Origin: Chelativorans multitrophicus
Lineage (GTDB): Bacteria > Pseudomonadota > Alphaproteobacteria > Rhizobiales > Rhizobiaceae
Length of the DNA: 64,000 nt
NCBI RefSeq assembly: GCF_011317445.1
Contig: NZ_JAAAPL010000001.1
Span: 806,001 to 870,000 of the forward strand
Direction of reading: 5' to 3'
Shown here: one piece after another, positions 18,617 through 28,716 of the stretch
Position numbering within the stretch: position 1 is the stretch's first letter
Layout: each line of letters opens with the position of its first letter
Notes under the pieces: model-generated
Databases searched by the model: none
What the model was told of the DNA's origin: nothing
Seen by the model: the letters and a program-made list of their open reading frames with translations, nothing else
Program-made: the position numbers and the translations under genes

Positions 18617-19549
18617 TCAGGCTCCGAACCGCTCGACAAGGCCGTCACACAGCAGCGCAGCGAAGATGGCGAAGAGGTAGAGAACCGAATAGCCGAAAAG
18701 CGCCTTTTCGGGCCGCAGCGCCGGGTCCTGCCCCTTGGCCGCCAGCACGCGCCAGGAATACCAGACAAAAGCGACGCCGAGCGCCGCGGCAACAGCACCG
18801 TAAGACAGGCTCGCGAACCCCATGGCCGTGGGCAGAACGCCGCTCACTGCCACCAGAACAGAATAGGCAAAAATTTGCCTGCGCGTCGAAGCGGCACCCG
18901 CGACATTGGGCATCATCGGGACACCCGCCCGCTCATAATCGCCTTCCTTGAAGAGAGCGAGCGCCCAGAAATGCGGCGGGGTCCAAAGGAAGATGATCAG
19001 GAAAAGCACCAGGCTTTCCAAACTGACGCTTCCGGTCATGGCCGCCCAGCCGACAACCGGGGGCAGCGCGCCCGCGGCCCCGCCGATCACGATGTTCTGC
19101 GCCGTCGAGCGCTTCAGCCACATCGTGTAGATCACCACATAGAAGAAGATGGTGAAGGCAAGCAGGCTCGCGGCGAGCCAATTGGCCATCAGCCCGAGTG
19201 TGCCGACGGAGAAGGCCGAAAGAAAAAGACCGAAGCCCAGCGCCTCGCCGGGGGCGATGCGGCCAGCGGGCACCGGTCTTCCGGCCGTGCGCGCCATCAC
19301 GGCATCGATATCGGCATCGTACCACATGTTGAGCGCGCCCGACGCCCCCGCGCCCACGGCAATGGCCAGGATGGAAATCAGCGCGAGGAACGGGTGAGGA
19401 TTTGCGGGCGCCAGCACCATGCCCACAAAGGCGGTGAAGACGACGAGCGACATGACGCGCGGCTTCAAAAGCGCGATGAAGTCGCCGGCAGTCGCCTCGG
19501 AGAGGCGGCCCGCGTCTTCCTTCATATGCTCGCGCTCGACCAGTGCCAT
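18617..19549 (-). CDS. ctaB: Protoheme IX farnesyltransferase (heme o synthase)
   Basis: Membrane prenyltransferase that adds farnesyl diphosphate to heme b to make heme o, the precursor of heme a. It has 310 residues with about nine helices. The first Asp-rich motif is in [15 protein letters not shown] and a second prenyltransferase loop carries the [17 protein letters not shown] region. Prenyl diphosphate is supplied by the MEP pathway genes also in this window. It is 59 bases downstream of ctaD. Confidence 0.96.
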
Positions 19550-19608
19550 GCTTTTCTGTCGCCTATAACTAGCGCGGCCCGGGATCTATCCAGGCCGCGC
19601 GATGCTCC

Positions 19609-21264
<1,656 letters not shown>

Positions 21265-21297
21265 CTACCGCTCCATTATCCTTTGGTCGCTCTGCCG

Positions 21298-22173
21298 CTA
21301 CTGGGCGGCGGCGATCTTGTCCTTGCCGTTTTCGATTGCCGCCATCAAAGCGCGATTGGCGCCGGTAAGATCCTGCTGCGCGGCGGCATACCAGGTCTGG
21401 TACTGTTCCTGCGACACGACGCGAATGGCAATCGGCATGAATGCGTGGTCCTTGCCGCAAAGCTCCGAGCACTGACCGTAGTAAAGCCCCTCTCGCTCAG
21501 CCTTGAACCAGGTCTCATTGATGCGCCCCGGAACGGCGTCGACCTTTATGCCGAAGGAGGGCATGGCGAAAGCGTGGATGACGTCGCTCGCCGTCACCAG
21601 CAGGCGCACCGTCGTGTTGACCGGCACAACAACCTCGTTGTCGACCGCAAGAAGGCGCGGATACTGCGCCACATTTTCCTTGCCGGCGCCTGCACGGTCA
21701 CCATCCTGCAGCAAAAGCGAGGTGAAGCTGAGCGGGTTTTCCGCATCCTGGTATTCATAATCCCAGTACCACTGCACGCCCGTCGCCTTCACCGTCAGCG
21801 TGGGTTCCTCATCGGGCGTGTACTGATGGGTCAGGAGCTGGAAGGAAGGAATCGCAAGGAACAGGAGCACCACCACGGGTCCGACGGTCCACAGCACCTC
21901 GATCAGCGTATTGTGGCTGGTGCGCGAGGGCACCGGATTGGCGCTCGCGCGGTAGCGGAAGATACACCAAGCCAGCAGCGCCATCACGAGGAGCACGATC
22001 GGGCCGACAAACCAGAGCGTGTATTCCTCAAACCAGGTGATTTCCCGCATAATTTCCGTCGCGGCACTCTGGAAGCGCATTTCCCAAGGCTGCGGCTGTG
22101 CGGCGAAAGCACCGCTCGCGGAAAGCGACAGAGCCCCAACGCCTGCTGCAAATTTCTTCATCACCCTCGTCAT
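21298..22173 (-). CDS. ctaC: Cytochrome c oxidase subunit II
   Basis: Subunit II accepts electrons from cytochrome c at the CuA centre. It has 291 residues: signal peptide (about 1-25), two helices (about 50-72 and 93-112) and a periplasmic cupredoxin domain. The CuA ligands are His200, Cys235, Cys239, His243 and Met246 (YGQCSELCGKDHAFM). The aromatic patch VQWYWDYEY for cytochrome c docking is intact. It heads the oxidase cluster; a second ATG at 22161 with a G-rich leader is an alternative start. Confidence 0.97.
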   Translation of the reverse strand: MTRVMKKFAAGVGALSLSASGAFAAQPQPWEMRFQSAATEIMREITWFEEYTLWFVGPIVLLVMALLAWCIFRYRASANPVPSRTSHNTLIEVLWTVGPVVVLLFLAIPSFQLLTHQYTPDEEPTLTVKATGVQWYWDYEYQDAENPLSFTSLLLQDGDRAGAGKENVAQYPRLLAVDNEVVVPVNTTVRLLVTASDVIHAFAMPSFGIKVDAVPGRINETWFKAEREGLYYGQCSELCGKDHAFMPIAIRVVSQEQYQTWYAAAQQDLTGANRALMAAIENGKDKIAAAQ

Positions 22174-22510
22174 CTCCCGATCAACCCGCCTACCGCGGCT
22201 GCTCGATTGCGCTATGGCAAAATGCAGCGCCCCCGGAAAGCCCTGTTGAGATTCCTGGCTCTTATGGGCGCGTTCAAATCATACTCTTATAAGAACCGCA
22301 AGAAAGGCGTCTTGCCTCAGATGCGGCATTTTTGCGCTGGCGCCATGGCAGGCATGGGAGGCGCGGGTGCAAGGCCGCGCCGCAGTTCTGTCCGATTCCT
22401 GGGGAAATGTGAGAGTAACGCATGGCCGCCCGGTCGATCCTGCGCAGCGCCCTTCCCGCCTGGCGAGCGGCAGGGTAAATTGTCCCGATTCGGAGAGTAG
22501 TGAGGTTCCT
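22174..22510. other. Divergent intergenic region, ctaC / ialB
   Basis: This 337-base gap should hold the promoters of the oxidase operon (leftward) and of the IalB gene (rightward). I see a short palindrome CTTATAAG near 22283-22290 but no confident promoter boxes, no riboswitch and no coding frame with a credible start. A GAGG ribosome binding site for ialB lies at 22502-22505. Confidence 0.5.
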
Positions 22511-23029
22511 ATGCGTCTGTTGGCATGTGCGGCGACGATTGCCCTGATCCTGAGCACGGCACTTCCTTCTGCCGCCCAACAGCAACAGCCTCAGCAAAGC
22601 GGCAATGTGCGTTCCACCCATGGCGCCTGGTCGATCGTCTGCGATACGCCGGCAGGCGCTTCCAGCGAACAATGCGCGATGATGCAGAATGTGGTGGCGG
22701 AAGACAGGCCGGAGGTTGGCCTTTCTGTCGTCGTTCTTCGCACCGCCGACAACAAGGCCGAGCTCCTGCGTGTTCTGGCGCCGCTCGGCGTGTTGCTCCC
22801 CAACGGGCTCGGGCTGAACGTGGACGGCAAGGATATCGGCAGGGCCTATTTCGTCCGCTGCTTCCAGGACGGCTGCTATGCGGAAGTTATTCTGGAAGAT
22901 CAGCTTCTGCAGACGCTCAGGACCGGGAAGTCGGCCACTTTCATCGTGTTCCAGACGCCGGAGGAAGGAATCGGCATTCCTGTCGACCTCAACGGTTTCG
23001 GCGAAGGCTTCGACGCCCTGCCGCGCTAG
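22511..23029 (+). CDS. IalB-family periplasmic protein
   Basis: Secreted protein of 172 residues of the invasion-associated locus B family, named from Bartonella but general in rhizobia. A signal peptide ends near LPSAAQ; a Gln-rich linker precedes the domain. Family landmarks are [18 protein letters not shown], the hydrophobic [12 protein letters not shown] strand and [13 protein letters not shown], giving four cysteines that likely form two disulfides. Molecular function is unknown, and invasion should not be inferred from the name. GAGG precedes the ATG. Confidence 0.9.
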   Translation: MRLLACAATIALILSTALPSAAQQQQPQQSGNVRSTHGAWSIVCDTPAGASSEQCAMMQNVVAEDRPEVGLSVVVLRTADNKAELLRVLAPLGVLLPNGLGLNVDGKDIGRAYFVRCFQDGCYAEVILEDQLLQTLRTGKSATFIVFQTPEEGIGIPVDLNGFGEGFDALPR

Positions 23030-23110
23030 CCGCATTTCACTGCGCCGTTGGGGGGCAGGTAATTGTCCTGAACTTTGATGGACGCATCATGGGACAGGTT
23101 CTTGCCTCTT

Positions 23111-23274
23111 CGCGCCCCCCTCTGGCCTGCCGGCCATCTCCCCCACGAGGGGGGAGATCGGCTGTCATCAGCACTTTCGCCAATCACTGGCGTTGCAGAA
23201 AGAGTGGAGAGACGGCGGCCGGCATAATCCCCCCCCTTGTGGGGGAGATGGCCGGCAGGCCAGAGGGGGGCGCG
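23111..23274. repeat. Inverted pair of GGCC-type two-hairpin repeats
   Basis: The same element as at 14843-15004, in the 360-base gap between ialB and tldD. The left unit is 23111-23158 and the right 23227-23274; both keep the GGCC-TGCC-GGCC mini-hairpin. The loop of the large hairpin differs (ACGA here against TCAA there) while the stem is kept. The rest of the gap shows no coding frame I trust; the tldD leader lies at its right end. Confidence 0.85.
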
Positions 23275-23389
23275 AAGGGGCTCAGCATCTCCACGCAAGG
23301 CAAATTCGGGCCAAAGCAATCCGCGCAAGGGCTGGATCATCCCGCCGCTCCTCTCTACATGGATGAGGTGAAAAAGAGGATACCGCCCC

Positions 23390-24805
23390 ATGTCCCGTTC
23401 CCTCATCGATTCGTTCGACACCTCGCCCGAAAAGCTCAAATCCATCGTATCGCAGACCATTTCCGGCGCGGATGACGGCGAATTGTTCCTGGAATACCGC
23501 GAGGGCGAGGCGCTGGTCTTCGACAATGGACGGCTGAAAACGGCGAGCTTCAACACCGACATGGGTTTCGGATTGCGCGCCGTTGCCGGCGAGGCGACGG
23601 GCTATGCCCATTCTCGCGATCTGTCCGAGGCGGCGCTGCTGCGCGCGGCCGACGCGGTTTCCGCCGTAAAGCACGGCTATTCGGGCACTCTGGCCGCACC
23701 ACCCGCCGGCACGAATCAGCACCTTTATGGCGAGGACAATCCAATCGCCGCTCCCGGCTTTGAGGAAAAGGCGAAGCTCCTTCAGGACATCGACGGCTGG
23801 CTGCGCGCCAAGGACCCCCGTGTGCGGCAGGTCACCGCCTCGCTCGCCGCTTCGTGGCAGCAGGTGGAAATCCTGCGCGCGGACGGGCATATCGCGCGCG
23901 ATATCCGCCCGCTGGTGCGCATGCATATTTCCGTGGTGGTCGGCGACGGAGACCGGCAGGAAAGCGGCTCCTACGGGATGGGCGGGCGCAAGAGCTTCAG
24001 CGAATTCATCGCCGAAGATTCCTGGCGCCACGCGGCGGGCGAAGCGCTGCGGCAGGCGCTTGTCAATCTGGAGGCCGTCCCCGCCCCGGCCGGCACCCTC
24101 GACATCGTGCTTGCCAATGGCTGGCCCGGCGTGATGTTGCACGAGGCGGTGGGCCACGGGCTCGAGGGCGACTTCAACCGCAAGAAAACCTCTGCCTTTG
24201 CCGGTCTGATGGGGAGCCAGGTGGCCGCCAAGGGCGTAACAGTCGTGGATGACGGCACCATCGCCGAGCGGCGCGGATCGCTTACCATCGACGACGAGGG
24301 CACGCCCACCAACCGCACGGTGATGATCGAGGATGGCAAGCTGGTGGGCTATATGCAGGACCGGTTGAATGCCCGGCTCATGGGTATGCGGCCGACCGGC
24401 AACGGCCGCCGCGAATCCTACGCCCATGTGCCCATGCCGCGCATGACCAACACCTATATGCTAGGCGGCGACCGAACGCCGGAGGAGATCATCGCCTCCG
24501 TCAAGAAGGGCATTTATGCCGTGTCCTTCGGCGGCGGACAGGTGGACATCACCTCGGGCAAGTTCGTCTTCGACTGCACCGAGGCCTATATGATCGAGGA
24601 CGGCAAGGTGACACGACCGGTCCGCGGTGCAACGTTGATCGGCAACGGACCGGAGGCCATGAAGCGCGTCTCCATGATCGGCAATGACATGAAGCTCGAT
24701 ACGGGCATCGGCATGTGTGGCAAGGCGGGGCAAGGCGTTCCCGTCGGCGTCGGCCAGCCGCATTTGAGAATGGACCAGATGACCGTGGGCGGCACGCAGG
24801 CCTGA
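23390..24805 (+). CDS. tldD: Metalloprotease TldD
   Basis: Subunit of the TldD/TldE(PmbA) zinc protease that trims peptides such as microcin B17 and antitoxin CcdA in E. coli. It has 471 residues, the family length. The zinc motif HEAVGH is at 251-256, within [12 protein letters not shown], and the C-terminal half has the [18 protein letters not shown]-type barrel and [13 protein letters not shown] segments. The PmbA partner is not in this window. It is followed by an AT-rich gap, unlike the tight spacing elsewhere. Confidence 0.96.
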   Translation: MSRSLIDSFDTSPEKLKSIVSQTISGADDGELFLEYREGEALVFDNGRLKTASFNTDMGFGLRAVAGEATGYAHSRDLSEAALLRAADAVSAVKHGYSGTLAAPPAGTNQHLYGEDNPIAAPGFEEKAKLLQDIDGWLRAKDPRVRQVTASLAASWQQVEILRADGHIARDIRPLVRMHISVVVGDGDRQESGSYGMGGRKSFSEFIAEDSWRHAAGEALRQALVNLEAVPAPAGTLDIVLANGWPGVMLHEAVGHGLEGDFNRKKTSAFAGLMGSQVAAKGVTVVDDGTIAERRGSLTIDDEGTPTNRTVMIEDGKLVGYMQDRLNARLMGMRPTGNGRRESYAHVPMPRMTNTYMLGGDRTPEEIIASVKKGIYAVSFGGGQVDITSGKFVFDCTEAYMIEDGKVTRPVRGATLIGNGPEAMKRVSMIGNDMKLDTGIGMCGKAGQGVPVGVGQPHLRMDQMTVGGTQA

Positions 24806-24858
24806 GCCTTCTGCCTCTGGAAAGTTAAGCGGATCAATCTCCAACCATGGGTAGGCAT

Positions 24859-24886
24859 CTACTCCGCACTAGACTACGCGGAGTAG
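24859..24886. repeat. Perfect 9-bp inverted repeat downstream of tldD
   Basis: CTACTCCGC, ten bases, then GCGGAGTAG. The stem is followed by AAAAA and, eleven bases on, by TTTTT, so it is not a textbook terminator for tldD. It could be an operator for the downstream PLP-enzyme gene or a hairpin at the end of the tldD message. Confidence 0.55.
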
Positions 24887-25054
24887 AAAAAGCCATGTTT
24901 TTGTCTTTAAAACTGTATTTTTCTCACAATCAAAGATTGCGGGATATCCAAAAACAACATCACAAATACTTCAATTTCACGAATTCTATATAATAAATTA
25001 ATAGAACCGTTATTAACATTGATTAGTCCTTCATTTGTCATGTAGGAGGGCATC
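24887..25054 (+). promoter_or_regulatory. AT-rich leader of the orphan PLP enzyme
   Basis: This stretch is markedly richer in A and T than anything around it. A TATAAT is present at 24989-24994, though I see no good -35 box at standard spacing. The ribosome binding site AGGAGGG at 25044-25050 is near ideal. The base composition suggests a horizontally acquired or recently placed promoter region. Confidence 0.5.
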
Positions 25055-26524
25055 ATGAACGAGTATCCATTTACTCAATCAAAACACACCGTTTCTTCGT
25101 CATTTTTGCAGAGCCATATACGCGGCGCGGCGGACCATCTCGCCAATGATTCAGAGGAACTGCGTCAATGCTCCCCGGAACAAGTTCTTTATAAAGAATA
25201 TGTCGATGCCGGCTCGCCGCACGGACCGGCTCTCTATGCGGTCAAGGGTGAGCACTGGAACGGAGTGAGTCCAAAGTTCCTGGAATTCGTAAATGAATTC
25301 CGCTTTTCACGCGAAGTCATGGGCTATTCCGAATGCGGATATGGCATCCAGCGCCACCGTGACTTCATGCGTGATTTGATCTTGCGCGAGCACGATTTGC
25401 AGGGCCGTACAGCGCCTGGAAGCCTGGACATCGATGTCGGCTGCCTTGCGATGACGACGCGCATGGCCATGTACGACATGGCCAAGGTGGCCATCAAACA
25501 TTCGCGCCAGGTCTTTCCGGGCAGGAAGCCCGTTGCTCTTGTTCCCACTCCGGGCTGGGATTACCGCGGCATCTTTAAGGATGTGGGCTTCGAAGTCGTT
25601 TATCTTCCGATTCGGCCCGACAATGGCTGGCAGCCCGATATCGACGAGTGGAAATTCATTGTCCAAGGGCTCCAGGATCAGGACGGGGTTCATATCGCCG
25701 TCGCCGTAAGCAACCCGCAGCACAATCCAACCGGAATGCAGTGGCCGATCGAGATCACGACCTTCCTGCTGGAACTTTGCGCAGAGACGTCGGGATATCT
25801 GCTGCTCGACGATGCCTATTACAAGGTGCATGATCCGCGCGTGCCGCTTGTCAATCACCTCAAAGGCATTCTCGGCCGATTCGATGAGCTGAACGGCAAT
25901 AATGCTCTGGTGCGTTCAGGCGCCTTCGATCGCTGGATGGCGACGCGCCCATTCGGCAAGCAGTTCAGCAGCAACACAATGGGCGTGGCCGCGATCACCA
26001 CCTCGCCGAAGCTCCTGCGGCAGCTTGCACGGGAATCGTGGATCAATCGCTACCATTGCAATACGCATAACGCCGAACTGATGTGCGCTTGGCTTGCAAC
26101 CAAGGAAGCCGCCGAGTGGACCTTGGAGACAGGTCTTTTTTACGCACGGCAGAAAGCCTATGTGCGCCAGCAATTGGTGGAAACGATGGGCTGGCCTCGC
26201 GAAAGCGTGTGCGTCGGTCCCTCGACTTCCTACATGCTTTTTGAAGTTCCAGCCATTTACCAGACGCCTGAGGCGGGAATCGACCGATTCCGTGACGATT
26301 TATTCTATGCCACCGGCACCCTGCTCTGTGCGTCTCTCTTCAATCAGGCCGCCCCGGCGCCTTATGTGCGGCTGCATCTTGGCAGCCATTACGATGTGAT
26401 CGACGAGTTCCTTGCCCGCTGGCGCGCCGCCGGCCTGAACTATCATCAAAAGGAGCTCTTTCCGGGGCGTGCCGCCTTGAACCAACCTGTGGGAGCGCAG
26501 GAAATGCACCGGCTCGCTTCCTAA
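25055..26524 (+). CDS. Fold-type I PLP-dependent aminotransferase-like enzyme, unknown substrate
   Basis: A 489-residue enzyme of the class I/II aminotransferase fold. Visible features are the N-terminal MGYSECGYG region, the pyridine-contacting NPQHNPTG (220-227), the cofactor Asp in LLLDDAYY (252-256), and a likely Schiff-base lysine, Lys302, in RPFGKQFSSNTMG. The lysine context departs from the usual SxSK-x6-GxRxG of common aminotransferases, so substrate or reaction may be unusual (desaturase, lyase or hydroxylase chemistry is known in distant relatives). No biosynthetic neighbours are present; it stands alone between conserved housekeeping genes with a strong ribosome binding site and AT-rich leader. 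I cannot name its substrate. Confidence 0.75.
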   Translation: MNEYPFTQSKHTVSSSFLQSHIRGAADHLANDSEELRQCSPEQVLYKEYVDAGSPHGPALYAVKGEHWNGVSPKFLEFVNEFRFSREVMGYSECGYGIQRHRDFMRDLILREHDLQGRTAPGSLDIDVGCLAMTTRMAMYDMAKVAIKHSRQVFPGRKPVALVPTPGWDYRGIFKDVGFEVVYLPIRPDNGWQPDIDEWKFIVQGLQDQDGVHIAVAVSNPQHNPTGMQWPIEITTFLLELCAETSGYLLLDDAYYKVHDPRVPLVNHLKGILGRFDELNGNNALVRSGAFDRWMATRPFGKQFSSNTMGVAAITTSPKLLRQLARESWINRYHCNTHNAELMCAWLATKEAAEWTLETGLFYARQKAYVRQQLVETMGWPRESVCVGPSTSYMLFEVPAIYQTPEAGIDRFRDDLFYATGTLLCASLFNQAAPAPYVRLHLGSHYDVIDEFLARWRAAGLNYHQKELFPGRAALNQPVGAQEMHRLAS

Positions 26525-26554
26525 GGTCGGGGGGAGCGGTTTGGTAGCGGGGCC

Positions 26555-27796
26555 TCAGCCTCGCTTACCAGGCCGCTCCAACAGCGCCACCACCTCCACA
26601 TGCGGCGACCAGAGGAACTGGTCGATTGGCGTGACCTTCGCTATGCGGTAACCGCCTTCCACCAGGATCGAGAGATCGCGGGCGAGCGTGCCGGGATTGC
26701 AGGAGACGGCGGCGACCCGGTTGACCGTCGAGCGGGCAAGCTGCCGGCATTGAGCCTCCGCGCCGACCCGAGGGGGGTCGAAGACGAGCCCATCATATTG
26801 CGCAAGCTCTTTCGCCAGGATCGGGCGGTTGAACAGGTCGCGCCGTTCCACGGAGACCGGCTTCAGGCCCGAGGCGCCCTTGGCTGCATCTTCCAGCGCG
26901 GCAAGCGCCGCCCCCTCACTTTCTACCGCGTGTACACGGGCTTGGCGGGCTAGTCGCAACGCAAACGTGCCGCTGCCGGCAAAGAGATCCGCGACATGCT
27001 TGGCACCCTTAAAATGCGCGGTCACGAGGCCCGCCATGGCCTCTTCCGCCTGCTCGGTCGCCTGGAGAAAACCACCCGGTGGAATGGCCACCGGCACGTC
27101 GCCGAACATCACCACCGGCTTTTCCCGCTCCACAAGCACCTCGCCGCCGACCGAGAGCCGCGCGAAACCCTTGGCCAGTGCGAACTGCAGGGCTTTCTGG
27201 CGTTTCTGCTCGCCCAGCCTGCCCGATTCCTCGGCGGCGATATCGAGCCCCGTGCGGGTGGCGGTGACGGTGATGTGGAACGGCTTGGATCCCGCCGCGA
27301 TCAGGCCGACGAGCAAGCGCAGATCGGGGAGTGCGGCAACGATCTGCGGGACGGCGATCGCGCACTCTTCTATCTCGACGATCTGGTGCGATTGCGCGGC
27401 GTTGAAGCCGAGCAGCGTGCGGCCGCCCGCCGAGCGCGCCGTCAGGGTCACGCGGCGGCGGGACGCGGGTGGACACAGGACAAGGGGGGCGACTTCCGCC
27501 TCCAGCCCGCGACTCCGAAGCGCGCGCACCACCTTATCCCGCTTCCATTCCGCATAGGCCAGGGGCGCCAGGTGCTGAACAGAGCAGCCACCGCAAATGC
27601 CAAAATAAGGACTCGCCGGCTCGACGCGCAGCGGAGACGGCTTTTCCACCGACAGCAGCGTCGCGCGCTGCTTCTCCACGCGGGCGGTGACCTCCTCACC
27701 GGGCAGCGCGAAAGGAACATAGACCGGCCCGGCCGGCGTGTGCGCGATGCCGTCGCCTTGCGCGCCCAGTTCAACGATGGTGAGCCGCTCGCTCAT
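26555..27796 (-). CDS. RNA (uracil-5)-methyltransferase, RlmD/RumA-like
   Basis: SAM-dependent RNA methyltransferase of 413 residues in the TrmA/RlmD group. It has an N-terminal TRAM-like barrel, the region FGICGGC, a Rossmann core with LFAGSGTFAL, and the catalytic cysteine in VSCNPGTLARDL followed by a C-terminal GYRIAKVTPIDQF. The iron-sulfur site is incomplete: the usual first cysteine of C-x5-C-x2-C is Ser62 here, leaving Cys68 and Cys71. The rRNA or tRNA target cannot be assigned. Its ATG overlaps the tlyA stop (ATGA), so the pair is coupled. Confidence 0.9.
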   Translation of the reverse strand: MSERLTIVELGAQGDGIAHTPAGPVYVPFALPGEEVTARVEKQRATLLSVEKPSPLRVEPASPYFGICGGCSVQHLAPLAYAEWKRDKVVRALRSRGLEAEVAPLVLCPPASRRRVTLTARSAGGRTLLGFNAAQSHQIVEIEECAIAVPQIVAALPDLRLLVGLIAAGSKPFHITVTATRTGLDIAAEESGRLGEQKRQKALQFALAKGFARLSVGGEVLVEREKPVVMFGDVPVAIPPGGFLQATEQAEEAMAGLVTAHFKGAKHVADLFAGSGTFALRLARQARVHAVESEGAALAALEDAAKGASGLKPVSVERRDLFNRPILAKELAQYDGLVFDPPRVGAEAQCRQLARSTVNRVAAVSCNPGTLARDLSILVEGGYRIAKVTPIDQFLWSPHVEVVALLERPGKRG

Positions 27797-28551
27797 TCTT
27801 TCCGCCCCGCCAGCAGGAATTCGCGTGCGCCGTCGCCGCCTTCGATAGGCGATGGCTCAAGGCCAATCACCCGCCACCCTTCATTCATGCTGAGCCATTC
27901 CGCGATATTGCGGGCAATCTCTTCAGCCTTATCAGGCTCGCGCAACAAGCCACCCTTTCCGATCGCCTCGCGCCCCGCCTCGAATTGCGGCTTAACGAGG
28001 AAAAGGCCCCAAGCGCCCTTCTCCGCCATTTCGAGCGCGGGCGGCAGTGCGAGTTTCAGCGAGATGAAGCTGACATCGGAGACGAGGAAATTCGGCCTGC
28101 GGCCGCCGATCATCCCGAGTGTTAGGTAGCGGGCATTGATGCCTTCGAGGCAGGCGACTCGCGGATCCTCTCGCAGCCTCGCGTCCATCTGGCCGGTGCC
28201 CACGTCGATCGCCGTCACATGGGCGGCACCGCGCTCCAGAAGCACCTGCGTGAAGCCGCCGGTCGAGGAGCCGATGTCGAGCGCAAGGGCGCCGTGGGGA
28301 TCGAGGCCGAACGCATCCAGCCCATGGACGAGCTTCAGCGCCGCCCGCGAGACATAGCGGCGGGCCGGGTCCTCGACCGTGATCTGCGCATCGGCCGGGA
28401 AAAGCTGGCCAGGCTTTTTCACTGTCTGCCCTGCCACCTGAACCGTACCGCGCAGTACGGCATCGCGGGCGCGCGCACGGCTTTCAAAAAAGCCGCGCTC
28501 CACCAGAAGCTGGTCTAGGCGAAGGCGGGCATGGACGGCTTGGGCAGTCAT
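27793..28551 (-). CDS. tlyA: TlyA-family RNA methyltransferase / hemolysin-like
   Basis: Protein of 252 residues with an N-terminal S4 RNA-binding domain (RLDQLLVERGFFESRARARD) and an FtsJ-type methyltransferase domain, whose SAM motif is ALDIGSSTGGFTQVLLERGA (about 85-105). In mycobacteria TlyA 2'-O-methylates 16S and 23S rRNA; hemolysin activity is a historical label. It is cotranscribed with the downstream RNA methyltransferase and sits below dxs, the usual rhizobial order. Confidence 0.93.
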   Translation of the reverse strand: MTAQAVHARLRLDQLLVERGFFESRARARDAVLRGTVQVAGQTVKKPGQLFPADAQITVEDPARRYVSRAALKLVHGLDAFGLDPHGALALDIGSSTGGFTQVLLERGAAHVTAIDVGTGQMDARLREDPRVACLEGINARYLTLGMIGGRRPNFLVSDVSFISLKLALPPALEMAEKGAWGLFLVKPQFEAGREAIGKGGLLREPDKAEEIARNIAEWLSMNEGWRVIGLEPSPIEGGDGAREFLLAGRKE

Positions 28552-28635
28552 GGGTGATCAGTGAAGGATGAGGGGCGGCGTGGCAAGCGTCGGCTCTGTT
28601 AAATGCATCTATAAGGACGAAACCGGAAATGCCGC

Positions 28636-28690
28636 GCCCCTTCACGCCCCCCCCTCTGGCCGGGAGGCCAAAGGGAGGGCGCGAAAGGGC
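28636..28690. repeat. Single degenerate palindromic repeat between dxs and tlyA
   Basis: Two imperfect arms (GCCCCTTCACGCCCC.. and ..GGGCGCGAAAGGGC) close on the small hairpin GGCC-GGGA-GGCC. It resembles one small-hairpin half of the pairs at 14843 and 23111 but lacks the ATCTCCCC large hairpin, so it is a decayed or distinct subtype. It lies in a 165-base gap in which I see no gene. Confidence 0.6.
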
Positions 28691-28716
28691 ACCTAATCCC
28701 GCCAATTCAAACCCAC

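Noticed and set aside
22283-22290. CTTATAAG palindrome as a regulator site upstream of ctaC
   Set aside because: Eight bases of symmetry in an AT-rich patch is too short to separate from chance.
22511-23029. IalB as evidence of a pathogen
   Set aside because: IalB-domain proteins are common in free-living rhizobia and relatives; nothing else here suggests invasion.
28636-28690. Intrinsic terminator of dxs
   Set aside because: The hairpin lacks a following T tract on either strand and resembles the repeat family instead.
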